From the NCBI RefSeq assembly GCF_018531465.1, contig NZ_JAHDTF010000003.1:434001-498000 (forward strand): a DNA stretch of 64,000 nt, written 5' to 3'. This stretch comes from Sphaerisporangium fuscum (GTDB taxonomy: Bacteria > Actinomycetota > Actinomycetes > Streptosporangiales > Streptosporangiaceae). Below, piece by piece: positions 7,919-15,440 of the stretch. Below the pieces are notes generated by a model. That model made no database searches. It saw nothing but the letters and a program-made list of their open reading frames with translations, and was not told the origin of the DNA. How positions within the stretch are numbered: position 1 is the first letter of the stretch; every line of letters begins with the position of its first letter. Position numbers and translations under genes: made by a program.

Positions 7919-8965
7919 ATGACCACGGGCCACAAGCCGAAGTCTCTCTTCGAGATCACCAAGCACATCGGGCTGAACATGTCCGATGTAGCCCTGTTAT
8001 CCGGGCTCGACGAGAGCACGGTATCCCGACTGTGGGACAACACCTGCTGGCTCGACCGCATCAGCGGCCGGTCGCTGCAGAGCCTGATGTCGGCGGTGCC
8101 GGGGATCGCCGAGTATTCCATAGAGCACTCGATAAGCCGCCGGCGCGACACGCTGGTGGCCGAACTGGACGCCGAAGGGCTGACCGTCGACGTGGCGGCC
8201 CTTGAGAGCTCGCCGGTGGCCAGGCAGCACCTGCTGAACGCGCTGGAGGCCGCGCTGCACATCGTGCGGAACGAGGCGGCGCACAAGGTCTCCTCCTACC
8301 TCGCGAGGTTCTGGGGGCGCGAACAGGACCGGGCCCTCGAAACGCTGTACTCCACCAGACGGGGCCACGGCCTGCTGAAGGACCCCTACAAACTCGTCGA
8401 CTCCTCGGTCGAGCTGGTGCCGAGACTGAACGGCAAGTCCTACTCGTTCCACTCGATCCTCGCCCTCAACATCCTCACGCACCAGGTCGCCAAGGTGACC
8501 GGCGCGCTGGTCGTGGAATCCGCCCCTCGGATCCTCGGGCGCCGGAAGGCGTTCATGATGAGGGGCCTGGCGATGGGGCTGCTCATCGCCTGCGACGACC
8601 TGGACCTGGCGGAGAGGTACCGCCGCGAGCTGGAGTCGACGCCGGTGTACACGGCCCTTGAGGAGTGGTCGTTCCCCACCTACACCCGTGACGGCCGTAT
8701 CAGCTCCGACTTCAGCCTGCCCGGCTCGCTGTCCCTGGTGAACACGGCGGTGGAGGTCCTGCGGGAGATCGAGAGCTACAACGACGCCTACTTCCACTAC
8801 CTGGTGTCGACCTACCTCCCGCTGGCGCTGCAGCGCGATCCCGCGTTCGGGTCGAGGGCCGCCGATCTCCTGGCGGCGGTGGAGCGGCGCGGGGCGGACT
8901 CCCGTGACAAGCGGATCCGGGAGGCCTGCGCCGCGCTGGTGAAGCGGCTCAAGGGGACGGGGTGA
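7919..8965 (+). CDS. Helix-turn-helix protein of unknown function, 348 aa
   Basis: ATG 7919 has AGAGAG 4-8 nt upstream and leaves the palindrome at 7860-7880 outside the gene; an in-frame ATG at 7799 would engulf it. Residues ~10-45 (FEITKHIGLNMSDVALLSGL followed by DESTVSRLWDN) read as a helix-turn-helix. The remaining ~300 residues look mostly helical, with no catalytic motif I recognise. It is probably a transcription regulator with its own sensing or oligomerisation region. The 3' end overlaps the convergent signal peptidase gene by 17 bp. Confidence 0.6.
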   Translation: MTTGHKPKSLFEITKHIGLNMSDVALLSGLDESTVSRLWDNTCWLDRISGRSLQSLMSAVPGIAEYSIEHSISRRRDTLVAELDAEGLTVDVAALESSPVARQHLLNALEAALHIVRNEAAHKVSSYLARFWGREQDRALETLYSTRRGHGLLKDPYKLVDSSVELVPRLNGKSYSFHSILALNILTHQVAKVTGALVVESAPRILGRRKAFMMRGLAMGLLIACDDLDLAERYRRELESTPVYTALEEWSFPTYTRDGRISSDFSLPGSLSLVNTAVEVLREIESYNDAYFHYLVSTYLPLALQRDPAFGSRAADLLAAVERRGADSRDKRIREACAALVKRLKGTG

Positions 8966-9431
8966 CCGTCTCGGACGGCGCCCGCCGGGACAGCCGCCGG
9001 ACCACGACCCCGACGAACAGCTCGCGGGGCACCAGGCCGTAGTGGCGGGAGTCCCAGCTGGTCTCGCGGTTGTCGCCCAGCACGACCAGTGAGCGGGGCG
9101 GCACCACCGTGCCCGCCATCCCCTCGACGTCCGGCGTCTCCCAGTCGTCGGGCACCCGGTCGCCGGGTACGGCGACGGCCCGCTTGAGCAGAAGCTGCCG
9201 CTCCCGCACGGTCGCGGGCCCCTGGCCACTGGGCAGTTCCGGGAACCGGAACAGCACGATCTGGCCGGCGCGCACCCGTTTCGTCCGGCGCACCAGCACC
9301 CGGTCGCCCGACAGCAGCGCCGGCTCCATGCTGGTGCCGTCGACCGTGGTGACCAGGTACCTGCGCCGGATCGACAGGACCAGCAGGCCGGCGGCCAGCA
9401 GTGTTCCGGCGGCCGGCAGGACGAGCGTCAC
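8949..9431 (-). CDS. S26 family signal peptidase, single membrane anchor
   Basis: 160 aa from GTG 9431, overlapping the ABC exporter stop by GTGA. One N-terminal hydrophobic helix is followed by the S26 boxes: GTSMEPALLSGDRV (catalytic Ser34), LLLKRAVAVPGDRV (general-base Lys83) and LGDNRETSWDSRHYG. It acts on the outer face of the membrane and cuts after small residues (A-x-A). It is the last gene of a four-gene operon that starts with a Cys-rich peptide carrying ASASA just before its first Cys, so this enzyme may be dedicated to that peptide. That link is inference from context. Confidence 0.88.
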   Translation of the reverse strand: MTLVLPAAGTLLAAGLLVLSIRRRYLVTTVDGTSMEPALLSGDRVLVRRTKRVRAGQIVLFRFPELPSGQGPATVRERQLLLKRAVAVPGDRVPDDWETPDVEGMAGTVVPPRSLVVLGDNRETSWDSRHYGLVPRELFVGVVVRRLSRRAPSETVTPSP

Positions 9432-11260
9432 AGCGCCTCCTGGTATCCCTCGGCCTGCAGGCGGAAGAGCCGGGCGTACCCGCCGCCGGCGGCGAGCAGG
9501 TCGTCGTGCGACCCGTGCTCGGTGATCCGGCCGTCCTCCAGCACGGCGATCCGGTCGGCCTCCCGGACGGCGCTGAGCCGGTGGGAGATGAGCAGGCTGG
9601 TGGCACCCGCGCGGTACTCCCGCATGCGGGTGTGGATCTCGTGCTCGGCCTCGGGGTCGAGGCCGGAGCTGGGCTCGTCGAGGATCATCAGGGCGCTGCC
9701 GCTGCGCACGAACGCCCGGGCCAGCGCGAGGCGCTGCCACTGCCCGCCGGAGAGGACGACGCCGGTCACCGGATCGTCCTTGTCCGACCCCATCATGAAC
9801 AGGCGGGTGAGCGGCGTGTCGTACCCGCGGGGCAGGCCGGTGAGTTTGTCGTGGATGCCCGCCCGCGTGGCCGCCTCCTTCTGGCGCCCCTGGTCGTCCA
9901 GAGCGGTCAGGTCGCCGAGGGCGATGTTCTCGCCGGCCGTCATGTCGTAGTTCATGTGGTCCTGGAACACCGCGCTGATCCTGCGCCGCAGCGTCTCCGG
10001 GGAGATGTCCCGCAGGTCCACCCCGTCCCACAGGATGCTCCCCCGTGTGGGGTCGTACATCCGGCACAGCAGTTTGACCAGCGTGCTCTTGCCCGCGCCG
10101 TTGAGGCCGACGAGCGCGACGGCCTGACCCGCGGGGATGGTCAGGTCGACCCCGCGCAGCACCCACGGGTGGTCGTCGCTGTAGCGGAACCACACGTCGC
10201 GCAGTTCGACGCCCTGCCGCAACGCCAGGCGCGATTCCCCTTCGACGCGGGGGAGGTCGGGCGCGGCCGTGACGACGGCGACGTAGTGGGCGAACGCCAG
10301 CAGCCGCGCCTGCCCGCCGGAGATCGCCGAGGTCAGGGCCATCAGCGCCGACTGCACGCCGATGACGGCCGCGAGGAACATCGAGACGTCACCGACGCTG
10401 AGGTCGCCGCGCCTGGCCGCGGTGATCGCCCACCACAGGCCGGCGCCCGCCACCGCGGCGCTCAGGACCGTCAGCCCTCCTTGCGCGCGCAGCTCCCGCA
10501 GGTCCATCCGGCGGGTCTCCGCGTCCGCCGAGCGTCGTTCGTTCATCATGCGGGCGCGCAGGAACGCGCCGATGCCGAACAGGCGGATCTCGGTGGCCGC
10601 GGAGACCCCGGTGAGCAGCTGACTGTAGAAGAACTCCCGCCTGTGGTACTGCTCGATGCTCCATTCCATGCTCGAGCGGCGGCGGGAGAGGTAGAGCTCG
10701 GCGGCCAGGGCGGGGACGGCGGCCAGGAGCACGAGGGCCGTCATCGCCGGGCTGAGGACCAGCATGGACCCGACGAACCCGATGAGGGACAGCGCGCCGC
10801 CGAGGGCGCCGCCGAGGCCGTCCACCAGCTCGGCGACGCGGGCGGTGGCCTCCTGCGCCAGCCGGAGCCGGTCCTGGAAGGCGGGGTCCTCGAAGTTGCG
10901 CAGGCCCACCTGCCGTTCGGAGGCGGCGAACAGCCTGTCGGTGCCGGCCAGCCGGGCCGCGCGCCCGATCTCGGCCCTGACGTACTGGTGGGTCACCGGA
11001 AGAGCGGCGGTGGCCAGGCCCATGACGATGAGGCCCGCCGCCAGCCCGGCGACCTCGCCGTGCGGATCGGTCAGGCGGTCGATCACCAGCTTGGTCAGCC
11101 ACGCGGTGGCGACGGGCGCCGCGGCCGAGGCCAGGGTCAGCAGGACCAGCCAGGTGACGTACGCCGGCGCGGACCGCCAGATGAGCGAGCCCGCCTGGGC
11201 GCCGGCGGCCCGCAGCTCGCGCGCGCCCGTGACCCGCTTCCCCGGCGGGTCTTCGCTCAT
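9428..11260 (-). CDS. ABC exporter, fused membrane and ATPase domains
   Basis: 610 aa from ATG 11260, overlapping the thioredoxin-like gene by ATGA. Residues ~25-340 form the membrane domain with about six helices. The nucleotide-binding domain has Walker A around residue 388 (GLNGAGKSTLVKLL), signature LSGGQWQRLALARAF and Walker B LMILDEPSSGLDP. The half-transporter architecture (homodimer) is typical of exporters of peptides and lipids. There is no C39 peptidase domain, so it does not trim a leader itself. Its place between a membrane-bound thioredoxin and a signal peptidase, behind a small Cys-rich peptide, suggests that it exports that peptide. Confidence 0.88.
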   Translation of the reverse strand: MSEDPPGKRVTGARELRAAGAQAGSLIWRSAPAYVTWLVLLTLASAAAPVATAWLTKLVIDRLTDPHGEVAGLAAGLIVMGLATAALPVTHQYVRAEIGRAARLAGTDRLFAASERQVGLRNFEDPAFQDRLRLAQEATARVAELVDGLGGALGGALSLIGFVGSMLVLSPAMTALVLLAAVPALAAELYLSRRRSSMEWSIEQYHRREFFYSQLLTGVSAATEIRLFGIGAFLRARMMNERRSADAETRRMDLRELRAQGGLTVLSAAVAGAGLWWAITAARRGDLSVGDVSMFLAAVIGVQSALMALTSAISGGQARLLAFAHYVAVVTAAPDLPRVEGESRLALRQGVELRDVWFRYSDDHPWVLRGVDLTIPAGQAVALVGLNGAGKSTLVKLLCRMYDPTRGSILWDGVDLRDISPETLRRRISAVFQDHMNYDMTAGENIALGDLTALDDQGRQKEAATRAGIHDKLTGLPRGYDTPLTRLFMMGSDKDDPVTGVVLSGGQWQRLALARAFVRSGSALMILDEPSSGLDPEAEHEIHTRMREYRAGATSLLISHRLSAVREADRIAVLEDGRITEHGSHDDLLAAGGGYARLFRLQAEGYQEAL

Positions 11261-11799
11261 CGCCGGGCCTTGCCCGCGACGCGGTCCCGCGGGTCGTGAA
11301 GCGGCAGCTCCTCCATCCGGGCTCCGGTGGCGGCGACCTTGTGGTCGTCCCCGATGAAGTACAGCGCCGGAGTCCAGACGTTCTGGAACGCGCGGGCCAC
11401 GGGTCCGCCGTCGAGCTCCGCCACGACGACCCGGGCCACCGGCGTGAGGGCCCGCACCGTCTCCTCGTCGTCGCCGCCGACCACCGCCAGCACGTTCTCG
11501 CGGCCCCGCTCCCGGGCGCCCTCGACGAAGCGCGGCAGCAGGTCGTGGCAGGCCTCGCAGCCGGCGGAGAAGAATCCGACCAGCCCGGTGAGCGTGCCGT
11601 CGGTCACCGTCTCGCCGTCGGTGGTGTCCGCGCTGAACTCTCCGAGGGGCGAGCCGGGCCCGAGGGTGAACAACGACTGTGAATGGCGGCCCGCCTGGCC
11701 GGCCTCGGCCCGCATGCGACGCAGGATCCCCATCGTGAGCAGCAGGTTCAGCACGCACAGCACGCCGAGCAGGATCACGGCGGTGACAAGGTAGGGCAT
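11257..11799 (-). CDS. Membrane-anchored thioredoxin-like protein (TlpA/MauD-like)
   Basis: 180 aa from ATG 11799, preceded by GGAGGGAAG. One N-terminal transmembrane helix (residues 3-26) and a basic stop (RRMR) place the rest outside the cell. The redox motif CEAC is at 81-84 (FFSAGCEACHDLLPRF), in the usual position for a thioredoxin fold, with TPALYFI providing the cis-Pro region. It may form or isomerise disulfides in a secreted partner; the upstream six-cysteine peptide in the same operon is the obvious client. It resembles MauD-type proteins that help mature the Cys-rich methylamine dehydrogenase small subunit, but no Mau enzyme is present. Confidence 0.82.
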   Translation of the reverse strand: MPYLVTAVILLGVLCVLNLLLTMGILRRMRAEAGQAGRHSQSLFTLGPGSPLGEFSADTTDGETVTDGTLTGLVGFFSAGCEACHDLLPRFVEGARERGRENVLAVVGGDDEETVRALTPVARVVVAELDGGPVARAFQNVWTPALYFIGDDHKVAATGARMEELPLHDPRDRVAGKARR

Positions 11800-11819
11800 T
11801 CTTCCCTCCGAACGAACGG

Positions 11820-11848
11820 CCGGGCGGCGGCTTGACGCCGCCGCCCGG
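11820..11848 (-). promoter_or_regulatory. Strong hairpin between peptide gene and downstream operon (attenuator)
   Basis: The 12-base arms CCGGGCGGCGGC (11820-11831) and GCCGCCGCCCGG (11837-11848) pair perfectly around a 5-nt loop. The hairpin lies in the 68-bp gap after the small Cys-rich gene. There is no U-run in the minus-strand direction. Such a structure would stabilise the upstream message or stop part of transcription, giving more peptide than maturation proteins, as is common in bacteriocin-type operons. Confidence 0.6.
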
Positions 11849-11867
11849 TGTGGTGCTCAGGAACAGA

Positions 11868-12035
11868 TCAGCAGGAGCTACGGACCTTGGTCCACTCGCA
11901 GCCGGTCTGCACGCAGCAGAAGCGGTACCAGTAGCCCGGGTGGCCCGCGGCGTTGCAGAAGTAGTTGCCGGAGCAGGCCGAGGCGGAAGCCTTCGGGGCG
12001 ATCCGGTCGATCATGCGGTCGATGAGACGGCTCAC
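11868..12035 (-). CDS. Small six-cysteine peptide, 55 aa, probable secreted/matured product
   Basis: GTG 12035 is preceded by AAAAGGAG at 7-nt spacing, one of the best ribosome sites in the window. Residues 1-20 form an amphipathic, charged segment (MSRLIDRMIDRIAPK) ending ASASA, with no hydrophobic core typical of a Sec signal. Residues 21-55 are dense in Cys and aromatics: CSGNYFC, GYWYRFCC, GCEW and a terminal SSC, six Cys in 35 residues and so possibly three disulfides. Downstream lie a thioredoxin-like protein, an ABC exporter and a signal peptidase in one operon. I infer a leader/core peptide, exported, oxidised and cut after ASA. No named family is recognised; it could be a bacteriocin, a signal or a redox-matured structural peptide. 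Confidence 0.7.
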   Translation of the reverse strand: MSRLIDRMIDRIAPKASASACSGNYFCNAAGHPGYWYRFCCVQTGCEWTKVRSSC

Positions 12036-12048
12036 GGTTTTTCTCCTT

Positions 12049-12192
12049 TTACGGTGCGTTATCGGAAACAGACCGGGGCATCATCGAGTACGCTGCGGCA
12101 ATACGGCCTCGTGGCCGGTTCGTGGTCCGGGATGACTCCCGGTTGATGCCCTGCGGTCCGGTACGGCGGAAGAGACCCCCTTTCGTGCGCAT
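12049..12192 (-). CDS. Possible 47-aa basic ORF upstream of the Cys-rich peptide
   Basis: ATG 12192 has GGAGG 7 nt upstream, and the frame ends 13 bp before the GTG of the Cys-rich peptide. The product would be Arg-rich (MRTKGGLFRRTGPQG..., ending SVSDNAP) with no domain visible. The ribosome site lies in the right arm of a 14-bp palindrome, CTCCGTGCACGGAG (12201-12214). It could be a leader ORF coupled to the peptide gene, or chance. Only the ribosome site and spacing support it. Confidence 0.3.
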   Translation of the reverse strand: MRTKGGLFRRTGPQGINRESSRTTNRPRGRIAAAYSMMPRSVSDNAP

Positions 12193-12611
12193 GGCGTCGC
12201 CTCCGTGCACGGAGTGCGAGTCCGTGGACGGGATCGGCGGCCGGGGTTTCCGGCGAACGCGGCCGGAGGCCGCCGATCGCCCGGGACGCGGCGAATCCCC
12301 TGGGCCGAGGGCAGGGCTGACGGTCGCCCGGCGAGGGCGGGAGTCCAGCGCTCCCCGCCACGCGCGTGGTGGTTCCCTGACAACGACAACCCCCCGTCTC
12401 CCGTGTCGGACCGTAATCGGGAATTCGCTCTGCGGTCGTGTGGGAGGGACGTCCGGCGCGGAGGTGAAACCGGCAGGCTCCCTGCTCACACGACAGACAC
12501 ACTGACGCGTCCCAAGATCCCGCGTCACGGATGCTTGCGTCCACGCAAGCGGCCCACCGCACGGTGAGTGACCGGCGCGTCGGGTTCCGTGCCGACGGCG
12601 CCGTCCGGCCG
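12193..12611. other. 419-bp intergenic region between MFS gene and Cys-rich peptide operon
   Basis: No convincing gene is seen. Besides the 14-bp palindrome at 12201-12214 it holds an 18-bp inverted repeat with arms GCTTGCGT (12533-12540) and ACGCAAGC (12543-12550), 62 bp past the end of the MFS gene. This could be an operator for the peptide operon or part of the MFS terminator. The peptide-operon promoter should lie here, but no clear -10/-35 pair was found. Confidence 0.4.
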
Positions 12612-13883
12612 TCAGCCGGTCGGCGTGGCGGCGGCGGCCTCCACCTGCTGGCCCGCGGCCGTCCGGCGGGCGACGCCGCCGCGCACCAGGCGGTGCTGCG
12701 CCAGGCAGGCCCCCGCGACGAACGCGCCGAACACCGACCAGCCGGCGGGACCGGTGGCGATGGCCGCGGTGACCGCGAGCGGTCCGAGGGTCCGCTGCGC
12801 CGCCTGGGCCAGGCCGTGCACCCCGAGGTAGGCCCCCTGCGCGTGCTCGGGGGCCAGGGCGATCGACAGCTCCCAGGAGACGGTGGCGTGGAGCATTTCG
12901 GCGAAGGTGAAGGCGACGGCCGCGGCGACCAGGGACACGCTCGCGGGCACGGGCCCGCCCGTCGCCGCGGCGGCCGTGACGAGACCGGCGGCGACGAAGA
13001 CGAGGGCGAGGCGGATCAGCAGGGCGCGGGCCGCGCGGGTCGTGGCGCCGAGTCGCGCGAGGGGCACCTGCAGGCCGACCACCATCACGTTGTTCACCAC
13101 CAGCAGGAGGGGGACCAGGCCGTGCGGGGCCGTGGTGCCGTGGACGGCCCAGAGAGGCAGGCCTATGTTGAACACCGCGTCGTGGCAGTAGAGGACCGTC
13201 TCGGTGGCGACGTAGGCCAGGTAGGAGCGGTCGCGCCAGGGGGAGGCCGTCGCGGCGGCCTCGCCGGTGCCGGCCTGGGTCGCGGGCGCGGCGGGCTCGC
13301 CGCAGCGGAAGGTGATGACGGCGACGACGAGGAACGAGGCGGCGTCGCCGAGGAGCAGGAACTCGTAGACCGAGGCCGAGGGGACGGCGAGGGCGGCCGC
13401 CGCGCCGAGGCCGCCCAGCGCCCACCCCGCGTTGGCGGCCGAGCGGTTGATCGCCTGGTAGCGGACACGTTCGGGCCCGGCGACGCGCGAGGCGTACAGC
13501 CGGGTGAGGATGTTCCCGGCGCGGTCCCCGAAGGCGGCCGCGGCGGAGAAGGCCACGAGCAGCGCGACGTCGGCGCGGGCGGCGAGCAGGCCGAGAGAGG
13601 CGCCGGCGCGCAGGAGCTGGAACGCCACGAGCAGCCGCGTGAGCGGCAGGCGGTCGGCGAGGCGGCCTCCGATGGGTGCCCCGGCGACGCCGACGAGCCC
13701 GGCGACGGCGGCGAGGGTGCCCACCTGGCCGACGGTGAGCCGGCAGACGTAGGTGAAGTACAGGACCGAGGTGGCCGCCCAGAGTCCGCTGCCCACGCGG
13801 TCGACCAGGGAGATCCAGAGCATGCGGCGGCCGTCGGGGCCTCCGGGGATGCGTGCGGCGAGTGCGGCCCTGCTCCAGATCAT
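12612..13883 (-). CDS. MFS transporter, probable drug or metabolite exporter
   Basis: 423 aa from ATG 13883, with GGGG 8 nt upstream. About twelve hydrophobic segments are visible, with the MFS loop signature between helices 2 and 3 as GGRLADRLPLTRLL (G-x-x-x-D-R-x-x-x-R type). It is divergent from the MocR-type regulator at 13939 across a 55-bp gap, so it is probably controlled by it. The substrate is unknown. It is 419 bp away from the Cys-rich peptide operon on the same strand, but a functional link is not evident. Confidence 0.82.
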   Translation of the reverse strand: MIWSRAALAARIPGGPDGRRMLWISLVDRVGSGLWAATSVLYFTYVCRLTVGQVGTLAAVAGLVGVAGAPIGGRLADRLPLTRLLVAFQLLRAGASLGLLAARADVALLVAFSAAAAFGDRAGNILTRLYASRVAGPERVRYQAINRSAANAGWALGGLGAAAALAVPSASVYEFLLLGDAASFLVVAVITFRCGEPAAPATQAGTGEAAATASPWRDRSYLAYVATETVLYCHDAVFNIGLPLWAVHGTTAPHGLVPLLLVVNNVMVVGLQVPLARLGATTRAARALLIRLALVFVAAGLVTAAAATGGPVPASVSLVAAAVAFTFAEMLHATVSWELSIALAPEHAQGAYLGVHGLAQAAQRTLGPLAVTAAIATGPAGWSVFGAFVAGACLAQHRLVRGGVARRTAAGQQVEAAAATPTG

Positions 13884-13901
13884 GTTTTTACCCCGAGTCA
13901 C

Positions 13902-13938
13902 TTGTGCGGCAAGTTTGTACTAATACATAATTAGGTAC
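13902..13938 (+). promoter_or_regulatory. Promoter of the MocR gene, leaderless transcript likely
   Basis: TTGTGC (13902-13907), an 18-nt spacer and CATAAT (13926-13931) form a plausible promoter. The GTG start of the gene lies exactly 7 nt after the -10, so the mRNA should begin at or next to the start codon. The block is an AT-rich island (GTACTAAT...ATTAGGTAC, an imperfect inverted repeat) and may also be the operator shared with the divergent MFS gene. Confidence 0.5.
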
Positions 13939-15258
13939 GTGGCAATACAATATGGGATCAGTGGGGCGTCGGCAAAGGAGATCGCGGCGTCCGTGGAGCG
14001 GGCCGTGGCCGCGGGCGCGCTGGAGCCCGGCACGTCGCTGCCTCCGGTGCGCGCGCTGGCCGACGAGCTACGGGTCAGTCCCGGCACGGTGGCGACCGCC
14101 TACAAGGAACTGCGGCAGCGCGGCGTCGTCGTCACTCGCGGCCGGGGCGGCACGGTCGTGGCGCCCGCCCCCGCCGTGGCCTCGCGGCGGCCGCCCAGGG
14201 TGCCCGAAGGGTTGCGCGACCTGGCGGGCGGGCATCCCGATCCGGCGTTCCTGCCCGGCACGCTGCCGCCCCTGCACCTGTCCGCCGGCGCCCGGTCGCA
14301 CCGCCGGCGGCCCCGGCTGCCCCGTCTGGAGGAGGCCGTCCGCGAATGGCTCGGGGCGGACGGCGTGCCGGCCGGGCAGGTGACCTTCGCGCACGGCGCC
14401 CTCGACATGATCGGACGGCTGCTCTCGGTCGAGCTGCGGCCCGGCGACGCGGTCGCCATGGAGGATCCCGGCTACCACCACATGCTCGACCTGGTCACCA
14501 CGCTCGGGCTGCGCACCGTCCCGGTCGAGGTGGACGACGAGGGGATGCGCCCGGAGGCGCTGCGCGCGGCGCTGCGGGCCGGGGTGCGGGCCGTGGTGTG
14601 CAGCCCCCGGGCGCAGAACCCGTACGGCGGGTGCTTCTCGGCCGCGCGCCGTGACGCCCTGGCCGAGGTGCTGCGCGGGGCGCCCGAGACGCTCCTGATC
14701 GAGAACGACCATGCCGCGGAGGTGGCCGGGGCGCCGCTCAACTCGCTCAGCCTCGGCGGCCCGCCCCGCTGGGCGCACATCCGCACGGTGACGAAGTACC
14801 TGGGAATGGACCTGCGCTGGGCCGCCGCCGCGTGCGACCCGATCACGCTGGCCCGGCACGACGGGCGGATGCTGCTCACCTCGGGCTGGGTCAGCCACCT
14901 GCTCCAGGAGGCGGTGCTGGGGCTGCTGACCGACCCCGGGACCAGGGCGCTGGTGGGGCGGGCCCGCGGGGCGTACGAGGAGCGGCGCCGGGCGCTGATC
15001 GGCGAGCTCGCCGGACGGGGGATCGCGTCCCACGGGGCGAGCGGGATGAACGTCTGGGTCCCGGTGCCGGACGAGTCGGCCGTGGTCAACGGGCTGCGCA
15101 CGCGTGGCTGGTGGGTCGCCGCCGGAGCGCGGTTCCGGATCGCCTCCGGGCCCGGGGTGCGGATCAGCGTCGCCACGCTGCCACCGCCGGACGCCCGGCT
15201 GCTGGCCGCGGACTTCGCCGCCGCGCTGGGCGAGTCGGAGGCCACCTACGGTGGATGA
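13939..15258 (+). CDS. MocR-type transcription regulator (GntR HTH fused to aminotransferase fold)
   Basis: 439 aa from GTG 13939. The N-terminal winged helix covers residues ~1-75 (SLPPVRALADELRVSPGTVA, then AYKELRQRGVVVTRGRGGTVV). The rest is a class I aminotransferase-like domain: GYHHMLDLV, PRAQNPYGGCFS, and Lys ~286 in TVTKYLGMDLRWA for pyridoxal phosphate. MocR proteins sense PLP or an amino compound and often control a divergent gene, here the MFS exporter. The start has no ribosome site, in line with a leaderless message. Confidence 0.88.
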   Translation: MAIQYGISGASAKEIAASVERAVAAGALEPGTSLPPVRALADELRVSPGTVATAYKELRQRGVVVTRGRGGTVVAPAPAVASRRPPRVPEGLRDLAGGHPDPAFLPGTLPPLHLSAGARSHRRRPRLPRLEEAVREWLGADGVPAGQVTFAHGALDMIGRLLSVELRPGDAVAMEDPGYHHMLDLVTTLGLRTVPVEVDDEGMRPEALRAALRAGVRAVVCSPRAQNPYGGCFSAARRDALAEVLRGAPETLLIENDHAAEVAGAPLNSLSLGGPPRWAHIRTVTKYLGMDLRWAAAACDPITLARHDGRMLLTSGWVSHLLQEAVLGLLTDPGTRALVGRARGAYEERRRALIGELAGRGIASHGASGMNVWVPVPDESAVVNGLRTRGWWVAAGARFRIASGPGVRISVATLPPPDARLLAADFAAALGESEATYGG

Positions 15259-15440
15259 CGATCTCCGCCGCCAGCGCCGGGAGCATGCGGGGAGGCGTGA
15301 CGCTCGTCCGTTTTGGGTATGTATGTCGTGAATTAGCCGTTCTTTCGAAGTTTTGGTGTTGACGTCACCGATTTGGGTGATCCTGCGGGTTCCGCGCCTC
15401 GTCCGGGCCGCCGGGCCGAGCGAGGAGGAGAAGGGGAGTG

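Noticed and set aside
11257..11799. Methylamine dehydrogenase maturation locus
   Set aside because: The thioredoxin-like protein resembles MauD, but no MauA, MauB, MauG or MauE is present; the small peptide has six Cys and does not show the MauA pattern.
12059..12562. Longer open frames in the gap upstream of the Cys-rich peptide
   Set aside because: Arg/Pro-rich translations, no ribosome sites and overlap of several frames; only the 47-aa frame at 12049-12192 has a usable site.
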